This document shows, in pieces, positions 10,212 to 20,679 of a stretch of DNA of 64,000 nucleotides. Source of the DNA: Dipteronia dyeriana. Its lineage: Eukaryota > Streptophyta > Magnoliopsida > Sapindales > Sapindaceae. Below the pieces are notes generated by a model. The model was not told the DNA's origin, did not search any database, and saw nothing but the letters and a program-made list of their open reading frames with translations. The stretch is from positions 59,496,597 to 59,560,596 of the forward strand of contig CM065303.1 of assembly GCA_032871835.1 (NCBI GenBank), written 5' to 3'. A program made the translations under genes and the position numbers. Positions within the stretch are counted from its first letter, which is position 1; each line of letters begins with the position of its first letter.

Positions 10212-12960
10212 TCAATGGAAACTTTGCCTTTCAATCCCCGATAGAGTCCCTGTTAGGGTACGTTTGTTTGTTGTGTCCAATTGAATGACAGATGCTACAC
10301 TTGCAGCAGTATTAATCGGGAACACCTCTACATGAACTTTCAATAATCGAAGATGGGTTAGAACACCTCCTGGAATTATGACCCGATTGTCCACTCTTCT
10401 ACACAATTGTGTGGATGTTCTTTCCGAAGACGAGACATGTCCACCCGCCCTCGGGTGTCTTGCTTGTCTCCTGGAGATTAGATTCAAAATCACTTGCTCA
10501 GCGATGTCAGATGGCACTACCCATGTTGAAGGATGTCCAACATGCATAATAGGAATCGAGTATGCATCAATAAATGCCTGTCTCTTGTAGTAGTCCGTAC
10601 ACAGGTATGTGTAATCTAAGTTTCGCTCTCTACACCAACAACACCAACAATGAAAACATTGAGATTTACGTTTCAGTAGTGTTAACCATACACTATAAAT
10701 TGTAATATACCTTGAGGCCACGAGAGCATGAGAATATGGAAAATGGTCTATTTGGAGTTTGTTGTATGTGCAGGTCTTCCGGGCTAAGTTAACTGTCCAC
10801 TACTTTCTAGACCGTTTCACCGACAAAATGTTCCAATCGACTGGATTGACAGTTATATAACTGCACTTCTCCACATGTTTCAGAATCACAAGATGTGTTA
10901 GGTCAGTCAACTGATGATGTATGAACTGTGTAGTTGCCGTGCAAATTTGAAGCACGAGTTTATGCATTTTACAGCATTTGTTGTCTTCATTATGTACCTT
11001 TTTTCGGGACAGTGTACACGGGACAACTTGTATGGACCGACAACTTTGACATAATTATATGTATTCTGGTACAAGTTACGTAACTCTTCCATGTGCCGGT
11101 TATATTTCAACTCAGTGTATGCTCAGGCTGCTTTGTCCATTATTACAGCAGCATCTTTTCTATGATATTGCTTCTTAATATTTTCATAAAAGTGCCAGCA
11201 ACATATTGTATGGATGGTATAAGGGAACACTTTAGAAATTCCTACTTCAATGCTTGTATGTCGATCGAAAATGAAAACCAGATCATTAATATGACATAGG
11301 GCACCCTTCAAGCAATCTAAAAATCACTCCCATGAAAGGTTGTTTTCTGAGTCACCGTACCAAAAGCAATTCTGTTCATTTTCATCTTATGCAATTGCAA
11401 CAAACATTGTACCTCCGAATCATCCCTTCAAATGGGTACCATCAATGACAATAACTGGATGCTTACACGTCCGGAATCCTCTAAGTGAGGCATCAATCGA
11501 CATGAAAAAGTAGAGAAATTTACCATATTCATCGCACTGCAAGTCAGTGATTGTGCTGAGATTTTTTTTATTCCAAAACGTAACATAATGATGGCAGCAG
11601 TTGGAAGGTTTCCTCATGCGTTCCATAAGTCATTGACAACGCATAATCGAGGGCTTAATGGTGCCTTACTGTACATGATTTGGATTCCATAAAATATTTT
11701 TATGTCGGTGATTATGTCCTTCGGATGCATTAGTCGACCATCTTGTTGTTGAAGTCTAGGTGCAACCACTTCTCCAGTTATAACTGCACTAGCTTGTCGG
11801 TAGCGGCGGTGAATCTCCTCCAACAGACAAGTATGTTCGTTGATAAAACTTCTTACTTGGAAGTATGTCCCTCCATCTCTCCTCACCGCTCTTAACTTTC
11901 AAGTACAATTGTCCATCAAACAAACCAAATGCAACGCCGTTATATTGGATCTTTTCACCTTCCACTCGAAGTTCTACCGCATTGTAAAATGGCCAACTAG
12001 TCTCTTCAAATCTTTTTTCGTAGGAAAAAATTGCTATTTATATATCATGCTTTTAGGTTCATCTTCAACCAAGTTCCTGCTTCCACCTATACCAAATGAG
12101 TATGATTCTGCTCCTAGAATAACTCACATTGTGGCATTATCAGAATCATCTGGAGTTACATTAGACCGAACCGCGGAGGTCCCAGCTATATCTAGTGCAC
12201 TAGAACTAAATCTGTGTACACATTGTACATGTCTTGCACGTCTTTTTGTTTGGACAGGTTCTTCATCTTCCTTATTGTTCTCTACATTATATACTGGATG
12301 AAAATTTACCTCATTATCCACCTCATGAATCGACCTAACATTTTGTTCAGTATTATGGTAATTGTTGATGTCATTATAGATCTCATTGTATTGGTGGTTG
12401 TACTGCCTAACATTCATCTCAATTTGACAACCAAAGACATCCTTGAATTGAGGTCCCATTATATCTACATGGTCGGCTACTTCCGGTAGGACACTACACA
12501 TGTTGTCTTGATCTTCGATCTTACTTCTTTCTGTCAACAACTGGTTGCTTTCGCTTAACGATCGAAATTTTTGGGTGTTTTAACAATGAGGGATATCTTC
12601 ACCTATCACATCTCTTGCTGGCGTTTCAATTAGACTAACACATACTTGAGGGATCACTCTATCTTCCCCTAGCATAAACTGAACATCATCGTCGTTTCTT
12701 ATAAATATACGACCTGTAGTCCCATGAACGATTGATATAGACTGTAGATCAGAACTGTATTTGTTCTCATCATACTTCACAACGGTTTGCACGATCGACA
12801 CCAATTCATCGTAAGTCATATTCTTTGACACATACAATCCTTGGTTATTAGAACCTAAATACCTCTGACTTCCATCGGGTAATTGCTCCCATCGACCGTT
12901 GTAAGATATTATTATTCTCACCCTATCTATTGTCCAGTGAAAATCATCATCACAAACCAT
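10212..12960 (-). pseudogene. Mutator-like (MuDR/MULE) transposase, degenerate
   Basis: Reading leftward from ATG at 12,958-12,960. The N-terminal segment (12,960-12,580) begins MVCDDDFHW and has the small alpha/beta domain typical of plant MULE transposases. An acidic linker follows (12,540-12,124). Then comes FQVRSFINEHTCLLE with GEVVAPRLQQQDGRLMHP (11,886-11,614), the MuDR N-terminal domain. The catalytic core is in pieces: VIVIDGTHLKG (first Asp, about 11,450), GALCHINDLVFIFDRH (second Asp) and CCWHFYENIKK (about 11,190), HMEELRNLYQN (about 11,080). A SWIM-type segment TCTYNKLQIDHFPYSHAL (10,800-10,715) has lost zinc ligands: Cys to Tyr at two places. A frameshifted CCHC knuckle lies near 10,400 (LCRR). 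Frameshifts and stops near 12,100, 11,610 and 11,300 rule out function. The stop is at 10,212. It converges with the ULP-like gene. Confidence 0.9.
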
Positions 12961-13750
12961 TATTAAGTAAATAATTATTATTATAAATTTACAATTATAA
13001 AGAATTAAACAAAAATCTTAAGTGTAAGGAATCGAGCTTTTTTTGTACGAGATCGAGTTTTTTTTTGTACATGATAGAACTTTTTTTTAATGGATCAAGC
13101 TTTTTTATACATGATCGAGCTTATTTTGTGAGGGATCGAGCTTTTTTCTTAAGGGCTCGAGTTTTTTTCTTAAGGGTTCGAGCTTTTTTAAAATGCATTC
13201 GAGCTTTTTTGCCCAACATTATAAACTTGTTTGCACCAGTTAAAAAAAATGCTTGGACACAAAGAAAAAACTCGGACCAATGTAAAAAAAGCTCGGAAAA
13301 ATTAAAATATTCCTCGGACCAATTGTAAAAATGCTCGTAAACATATCAAAAAAAGCTCGGACCAATCTAACAAAATCTTGGACACATATACAACAGCTCA
13401 TAAACATATCAAAAAAACTGGAGATAAAATATTCATACATGTTCATACATTGTTAAACCACATAGAAATGCATGAAAAAATAAAAATGAAGATCATAAAT
13501 ATTTGTTACCTTCTTATGCAATATCTGGAGAGAGACAAGTTTTTGGAGAGAGAGAGGAGTTGTAGATCGATTTTCAGACAATTTTTTGGAGAGAGAAAGA
13601 GAGACGGTGCATTTTAAAGAATAAAGGATCGATTATTTATAGGCAATTTCGGTAGTTCACCATAATGTGTGCCTTTTAAACTTAACTTATTAAATCAGTG
13701 ATATCACTACAACTCACCAAACAAAATGTGACATTTCTCACAATTTCCAC
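12961..13750. mobile_element. MULE terminal (5') region upstream of the transposase
   Basis: Sequence between the transposase start and unrelated DNA. It carries the mirrored CGAGCTTTTTT array (13,028-13,395), a GAGAGA-rich block (13,530-13,605) and an outer block with GTTCACCATAATGTGTGCC and TTTTAAACTTAACTTATTAA (13,650-13,700). The last two blocks have relatives in the same order at 15,940-16,080. I read it as a MULE terminus with subterminal repeats. The exact outer border and the 9-bp target duplication could not be fixed because the other end lies outside the window. Confidence 0.5.
13028..13395. repeat. Mirrored array of CGAGCTTTTTT / AAAAAAGCTCGG subrepeats
   Basis: About eight copies of (A)TCGAGCTTTTTT-like units at 20-30 bp spacing (13,028-13,215) are followed by about eight units in opposite orientation (AAAAAAGCTCGGACCAA and variants, 13,240-13,395). 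The two halves are complementary, so the region is a large imperfect palindrome. Confidence 0.8.
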
Positions 13751-14694
13751 TTTTTTCTTATTTAATATATCAAATCCAATGTATTTTACTGTATCTATCT
13801 ATTCACCTATCTAGATCATGTATTATTTTAAAATTTTTTACTATCGATAGGATTCGAACCCCTTTTTTACCGTTTTATAATCTCATAACCATAAAATACA
13901 TTAATAAGTGTACATAAATTATAATATATTTAATTATAAAATGGATCATATGACGAAAGTAATGAAAAGATAATTAAATAGGTGAAAATTACTTCCATGG
14001 ATTGATGAGTACATTTATTCTTAATGAAATGAATAATATTCATAACAAATTCCTTATTTTTCAAAGTATATAGACTGCGTACACTTTTGATATATATATT
14101 AAAAAAAAAAACAAAGCGCAGATCGGACTTAATTAATCACTGAGGTTGACAAAGGAAATACCAAAGAATTTGACCTTCACAAACAAACAAGATCTTCAGT
14201 TTCTATGAATAGAGAAGAAAGAAAAAGACTGATCCAAAATTCTCCGTTTCGTACTGTAGAGTAGAAGGCAATTTAACGAAGGTTCCCTTGGAATGAGAAC
14301 AATCTCATATCACCAAGAAAAGCGAACCAAAAAAATATGAACATATAAAGTCCAAAACGTGCTCTTTTTAAACGTAATATATATATTCAGTAAATTTCTT
14401 AGTCAATTTTTTGGAGGCATCTAATTATACGTACTGAGCCAAAGTTTGTCAAATGTCAAGTTTATACCAAAAATTTACTGTAATTAAATGGTTGTTTATT
14501 TTTTTCATTTCAAGACGAAATAGACGAAACCTAAATAACATGCTTTTCTTCTTCTTCTAAAATCTTGAGACGTGTTGATTACTTTTATTTTTAAGATAGA
14601 GACATCAAAAAGATATAATTTTATGTTATTATATTCTTGTGACTGCCGATCATTATATACTTTTACTTGAAATTATATGGATAACAAAATTAAA
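13750..14694. other. AT-rich spacer, no gene seen
   Basis: No coding region, RNA gene or defined repeat recognised. A short B-box-like GGATTCGAACCCC on the minus strand near 13,850 lacks the rest of a tRNA. Confidence 0.6.
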
Positions 14695-14870
14695 TAATTT
14701 TTAACTGATATAACTTCATAAGTGCGTGGGATATAGGTCATTATATTTACATATTTTGACTCAAAATGTATATACACTTGTCAAAACTTCTTTATAATCA
14801 GTGGTCCACATACAATATGCAACGCACTGATATATGCACAGATAGGAAAACCACAATATATATAGTGGAA
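14695..14870 (-). mobile_element. TA-associated MITE, copy 1 (minus orientation)
   Basis: The reverse complement matches copies at 41,711-41,902 and 63,675-63,850 over shared blocks: TTGGTTTTCCTATC near one end, TGTGGACCACTGATTAT, TTGACAAGTG, TTGAGTCAAA and ATGTAAAT. It ends beside ATATATATAG, as the other copies do. No coding capacity. Confidence 0.75.
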
Positions 14871-15186
14871 TTAATGGAAAATATCATCTTTTTGAAGTGA
14901 TTTGGTGGCAAAGTGAGTGCTTTAATAAGTTAAGTTTACAAGACACTAAAGTAAATGATTTCCAAAAATGCTCTTACTTTACACATTCTCTTATTTTGAA
15001 ATTTTCTAAGATTTTATTATTTCATCTTCTTCATAGAGGTCTGTTTAATAGACCTCAAATGAAGGTCAAACATCATAACATTATCAATGCATCTTTATTG
15101 GATAATTAATTTAGTGGGGCTACGCAGACGCACTCAAGGATTGAGCTCCTCGTCGGGCTAGCGGTGGTCGAGCTGGTCAGCTCCCT

Positions 15187-15218
<32 letters not shown>

Positions 15219-15239
15219 GGCAAGGGGCAACACCCCCTG
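14871..15239. other. Spacer with a 31-G homopolymer
   Basis: No gene recognised. A 70-codon open frame at 14,897-15,109 has no known domain. A GC-rich piece (15,118-15,236) contains 31 consecutive G at 15,187-15,217 followed by GGCAAGGGGCAACACCCCCTG. Confidence 0.5.
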
Positions 15240-16090
15240 AGTTTTTTTTTTCTGGCCAAATACTTAAAATACTGGAAAAGTAATTACAAAAGACTCTTAA
15301 AGGCTCGGAGCTTTAAGTAAAAGTCTCGGAGCCTTACTAAAAGTCTTGGAACCTTTATTAAAAGTTAATAAAAAACTCGGAACCTTTATTAAAAAAGTCA
15401 GAGCCTTTAATAAAAAGCTCGGACATTTACAAAAAAAGCTCGGGCATTAACAAAAAAAGCTTAGGCATTAACAAAAAAAGTTTGGACATTGAAAATAATC
15501 TCGGACCGTTGAAAAACATACTTTCCTAAATAAAAACTCAGACGTATTTAAAAAATTCTCGGATTTGGTTCAAAAAAGTTCAAAAAAGTTCGAAAATGTT
15601 TCTAACATTCTCGGATTTACAAAGCTTTACAAACCAAGTTTTTCTAAAAAACAATGTTCGGACAGGCTACAAAAAAGCTCGGAAAAAAAAAATCTTGGAG
15701 ATTCCAACTTATAAAAACCTATTTTTCTTTAAAAAAAATGCACGGATTTGAAACAAAAATTCTCGAAAATCCAGAATTTCATCTTCATCAAAAACGGATT
15801 CTACCTGATTTCAAAACCTAACCTAACCCACAACCAATCTCAGATCCCCATGTCAAGTTGTCAACCCTAAACTATAATTGCAATCAATACAAACAGATCT
15901 ACCATGCAATTGAAAAATTCAAACTTCTATTGATTTCTTTCTCTCTCTAGTTTTTTTCTCTCACTTTGAAAAAGACACAAACACAATATTTTAGAGTATT
16001 TTGGTCTGGTCACCATAAATGGTGCCTTTTAAATATGAATTATTAATGTGATGATATTTGCACAACAACCACCCCAAATAGTGCTATTTA
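15240..16090. mobile_element. Second MULE-like terminal region with AAAAAGCTCGG array
   Basis: Array of about fifteen degenerate units with cores AAAAAGCTCGGAC or AAAGTCTCGGAGCC (15,265-15,780). Then a linker with CTCTCTCTAG (about 15,945) and an outer block with TGGTCACCATAAATGGTGCC and TTTTAAATATGAATTATTAA (16,005-16,055). The order array, pyrimidine/GA block, CACCATAA...GTGCCTTTTAAA is shared with 12,961-13,750 in the same direction. No transposase adjoins it, so it may be a terminal duplication or the remnant of another element of the family. Confidence 0.5.
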
Positions 16091-16113
16091 TTTTTTAAGT
16101 CCTATATATATAC

Positions 16114-16118
16114 ATATA
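16114..16118. repeat. Target-site duplication, left copy (ATATA), element B
   Basis: ATATA precedes the 5' LTR and is found again at 24,511-24,515 after the 3' LTR. Because the site is a TA run the match is less decisive than for element A. Confidence 0.75.
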
Positions 16119-16680
16119 TGTCGTATGTAAATTTTACCAGACGTACACGTCATCGACAAAGAAGATAAAATTGCCAGGTGGATGTCCAAATAGGCATTCA
16201 GAAAATACCGTACAAGACATCACCAAAGAAGAAAGGCCCGAGTAAACAAGTATTGATTAAAACCTACTCGGGGTCAACTGACGTCATATACTACTCGGGA
16301 TCAGTTAATGATACTCGGGGCTAGTTAATGATATTTTCTACTCGGGATCAGATGACATCACTCGGGACCAGCTGATATCGTGTTCTACTCTGGACAAACA
16401 TGAAGATAACCGAATAAAAAGCCCAACAGGTAGCTCACACGAATCAAGTCATTAAAATACACGAAGATATCCATATCGAAGAGGAATTCCAAGAAGAGCA
16501 GAATATCAAGCAGAAAGGGTTCCTAATCAGGCAACAATTTTATTTCTTCAAAAAGATTACGCTTTTATAAGGAAATAAGTCCTAACTGGACTACATTACT
16601 AGAGTCCCATTCAATCTCAATACAAGTCTCCGAAACAGGAAAGAAGACAAACTACTTCGAACAAGTAAACAATCATAATT
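16119..16680 (+). repeat. 5' LTR of element B, truncated
   Basis: 562 bp matching the first 560 bp of the 3' LTR (23,606-24,165), including repeated ACTCGGG(A/G)TCA motifs. The match stops at CATAATT (16,680), where sequence switches to RT coding DNA. The remaining roughly 345 bp seen in the 3' copy are absent. Confidence 0.9.
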
Positions 16681-19600
16681 GGGTCCTATCCTTCTTTTAT
16701 CCTTTTCGGGCCTGGCTCGACCGAGTTCACATCAAAAGAGAAGATCATTCAATCTCGAGGGAATTCAGGCAATCAAACAGGAAGTGGAGAAGTTACTCAT
16801 TGTAGGGTCGATTAGAGAGATCAACTACCCTCAATGGGTAGCTAATGTAGTCCTCGTCCAAAAGAAAAATGGACAATGGAGAATGTGCGTAGATTTCACA
16901 AATTTGAACAAAGCATGCCTAAAAAACAGTTTTACACTTCCGAGGATAGACTAGTTGGTGGACGTTATATCAAGCCATGAATTGCTCAGTTTCATGGACG
17001 CATACTCCGGATATAACCTAATCCGGATGAACAAGGCTGACGAAGAAAAAACAACATTCACAACTGATCAGGGTTTGTACTGTTACACAGTAATGCCCTT
17101 CGGATTAAAAAATGCAGGGGCCACATATCAAAGGCTAGTCAACAGAATCTTCGCACGACAAATAGGAAGGAACATGGAAGTGTACATTGGTGACCTGCGA
17201 GAGACATTTGATGTTTTGAGGTGATACCAAATGAAGCTAAATCCGAACAAATGTTTATTCGGAGTTCCTTCAGGCAGATTCCTTGGTTTTCAAGTTCACC
17301 AAAGGGGAATCGAAGTCAATTCTGAAAAGATCCAAGCCCTGCAGAGAATGACCTCACCAAGGACATTAAAAGAAGTGCAGCGCTTAACAGGATGTTTAGT
17401 TTCCTTGGAAAGATTCATCTCAAAGGCCACGGACAGATGTGCACCATTTTTTAGAGTAATCAAAAAATGGAAAGGACTCGAATGGAATGAAGAGTGCGAG
17501 CATGCCTTCTTAAAAATCAAAGAGTACCTAGGACGGGCTCCCATTCTTTCAAAACCATAAATGGGAGAAATACTTCATTTGTACTTATTAATTACAGAAC
17601 TAGCAGCAAGCTCAGTCATAGTCAGAACAGAAGATGGAGTATAAAAGCCAGTATATTATACCAGCAAGGCGCTTTTGCCCACCGAGACCAGGTATTCACA
17701 GGCAGAAAAGATGGCCCTCGCATTAGTTTCAGTGGTAAGGAAACTAAGGCATTACTTTCAGGCTCATACAATCCAGGTTCTCACCGACTGCCCACTGAAA
17801 CAAATTTTACTGAAGCTAGAAATTTTAGGAAGACTAACCAAATGGACGATCAAGCTAAGTGAATTCAGTATCCACTACGTCCCTAGGACATCCCTCAAAG
17901 GGCAAGCAATGACAGATTTTATAGCAGAGTTCACATAGCCAAACCTGGAAGCAAAAAAGATGTTGGGAAAAAAATTCCCATGAAAATTGTATGTTGATGG
18001 CTCTTCAAACACTCATGGCAACGGGGTAGGGATCGTAGTATGCACTCTAGAAGGAGATGATATTGAATGTGCCATGAGGTTTGACTTCAAAGCAACTAAC
18101 AATTAAGCCGAGTACGAGGCGCTACTAGCTGGACTCAGAGTCTACATAACTCTCGGCCCAGATGAAGTCGAGATATTCAGCGATTCACAGGTAGTTGTCA
18201 ACTAAGTCCTGGACGAGTACCAAGCCAGGGATAAAGACATGATAGCCTACCGTGACATTGCAAAACAGCTCCTCCAGAAATTCAAAGAATATAGGATTGC
18301 CCAGATCCCTAGGGAAGAGAATGAAAAGGCAGACGCTTTGTCCAAACTAGCGTTAGCAACAACCACAATCAGGCCAAAGACTATCCCGGTTGCACATCTT
18401 CTCAAACTGAGCGCAGCTGAACCAAAAAACTTAGAAATTTTAGAAATGCAAACACCGCTAGATGGTTGGATAACTCAGCTGAAAAGATTCCTGGAAGAAG
18501 GCGTGCTCCCGGAAGATCCCTTACAAGTAAAACGTATTCGATACCGATCAGCAAGGTACACATTGATCTGAGGAGAACTATACAGAAGGGGGTTTTTTTG
18601 AGCACTCCAAAGATGTGTGTCAGAGGAGGATGCATATCGGATATTACAAGAAATCCACGGAGGAGTTTACGAAAACCACACTGGGGGTAAAAGTTCAGCA
18701 CACAAGGTACTCAGGCAAGGTTATTATTGGCCTACTTTATTATCAGATGCAAAGCGATGTTCAGAGAGTTGTAAAACTTGCCAAAGGATCACTAATGATA
18801 TCCGACAACCTCCTGAACAACTTAGAAACCTTACATCCCCATGGTCATTTGCCATGTGGGGTTTGGATTTAATCGGCCCAATACCAGCCGGGATAGGGGG
18901 GTGGAGCGAAGTATGCCATAGTAGCCGTTAACTATTTCACGAAGTGAGCAGAAACTGAGGCATTAGTGCATATCACAGAGGCAAATACCACAAATTTTAT
19001 GAAGAAGAATATACTCTACATGTTTAAAGTCCCAAACACTATCATCACTGATAACGGCACCCAGTTCGATAACCCAAAATTCAGATGGTTGTACAAAGAG
19101 TACCGGATTGCCAATTACTATGCCACACCTACCCACCCTCAAACAAATGGGCAAGTTGAAGCAGTGAACAAAATCATCAAGCATACACTCAAAGCAAAGC
19201 TAGATGCCAAGAAAGGAAGTTGGGTTGAAAAGCTTCCCGAAGTATTATAGGCATATTGGACGATATCAAGGACTTCAACAGGAGAAACTCCATTCACTTT
19301 AGCGTTTGGAACAGAAGCTATTATCCCCATAGAGACGTCATATGCATCACCCAGAGTTAGGCTATATGATGAAGATCAGAATTTCGATATGATGTTACAA
19401 AGTCTAGATGAGCTAGAATAAAAAATGGAGAAATCCCGAATACGAAATATAGCATATCAGTAAAGAGTAGCTCGCCACTACAACTCTCATGTTCGGGTCA
19501 GAAAATTCCAACTATGAGACCTGATACTCAGGAAAGTGTCATTGAACACAAAAAATAAAGTTGTAGGTTCTCTGGCTGAAAAGTGGGAAGGACCTTACAA

Positions 19601-19706
19601 AGTCGAAGGAATAGCTGGCCATTGAGCATATTGGATTGCACGACCCAATGAAGAGGTTTTACCCCGACCATGCAATGCCCAATATCTGAAGATTTTTTAT
19701 CCTTAA
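16681..19706 (+). pseudogene. Pol of element B: RT, RNase H, archaeal-type RNase H, integrase (degenerate)
   Basis: RT reads from about 16,760 (LEGIQAIKQEVEKLL, VLVQKKNGQWRMCVDF, FMDAYSGYN, VMPFGLKNAGATYQRL). The YxDD catalytic block is damaged: VYIGDL at about 17,190, with neighbouring sequence missing. Stops occur near 16,952, 17,222 and 17,558. RNase H covers 17,570-17,938 (ETRYSQAEKMALALV, VLTDCPL) with a frameshift. A second RNase H runs about 17,985-18,350 (LYVDGSSNTHGNGVG, AEYEALLAGL, IFSDSQVVVN), the Tat-specific domain. Integrase shows the zinc-binding part (CKTCQR near 18,770) and the core (ITDNGTQFDNPKF near 19,050, THPQTNGQVEA near 19,135). It ends about 19,704 (NAQYLKIFYP, TAA). 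Numerous stops; not translatable. The N-terminal RT, protease and gag are deleted. Confidence 0.9.
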
Positions 19707-20214
19707 ATTATTTTTTGTTCTCTTTTCTAGTCAGTACAATTTTAGTTAGGTGAAATATTAAGCTTTGGAACTTAAATCTTTGTTGATTTTACAGTTATAA
19801 ATAAAAAGCACTCGGGATTTCTGAAAAATCAAGTATATGATAATAAGAACATATGAAAAACGAGCATGATAATAAGAACATGCAAATAGAATACTCGGGA
19901 CCATTGGTTCCCGAATGGACGGAGAAGCTCGAAGGAGCATGCCAGCTGAGCAAGGTCAATTAACCTTAGCAAAAAGGTAAACCCGATGCACCAGATTCTA
20001 GATAAAGGCTCAGGACGCTATCGGAAAAAAATTCGGTGAAATGTGTAGCTGTGTTAAGCTGTTCAAAAAGTTTAACGATTCGGTAAAATCTTGCGCATAA
20101 AAACTAGGGGGACGTCCTCGGTAATGTGTAAGGACTCGAAACATATGATCATGATGAGCCTTGATGTGATGTTTGGGTAGCAACCGAGTATGGAACACAA
20201 GAATAAATCTACTT
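19707..20214. other. Post-pol untranslated region of element B
   Basis: No coding sequence. ACTCGG motifs, also frequent in this element's LTRs, are scattered here. It leads into the tandem-repeat block. Confidence 0.5.
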
Positions 20215-20560
20215 GCCTGTTTTAAGATGACTCGGTTAATAATACTAGCCAGTTTAATAAGATACTTGGCGTTAAAAAAATATTCGGGTGACAAAAACTG
20301 TTTAATAAGATACTCGGTGAAGTTACCCGAACATCAGAGATAGCCAGTTTAATAAGATACTTGGAGTTAAAAATTTGGGTGACAACCGGTTTAATAAAAT
20401 ACTCTGTGAGGTTACCCGAACATCAGAATTAGTCAGTTTAATAAGATACTTGACATAAAGATTGCAATAGCCAGTTTAATAAGTTACTTGGCATAAATTT
20501 CAATGCCTGGTTTAATAAGATACTCGGCAACAGTAGCATCAAGAAAGAAGATACTTGGTG
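20215..20560 (+). repeat. Tandem repeats in the 3' region of element B
   Basis: Seven degenerate copies of TTTAATAAGATACTYGG (Y = C or T) at roughly 40-50 bp spacing, most preceded by CCAG or CCGG. Two of the intervals also share GGTGA...GTTACCCGAACATCAGA. Tat elements are known to carry variable tandem repeats between pol and the 3' LTR. Confidence 0.8.
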
Positions 20561-20679
20561 AAATTCCTTGAGCAATAAATCAGATCAAGACCACTCGGTT
20601 TTCAGAATAAGCTAAATTCGGGATTTTATTAATCTTTCCAAAGAATCGTTACAAAGAATTGTTTCAAAGAATGTTACAA

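Noticed and set aside
13845..13865. B-box-like GGGGTTCGAATCC on the minus strand
   Set aside because: No A box, anticodon stem or acceptor pairing around it.
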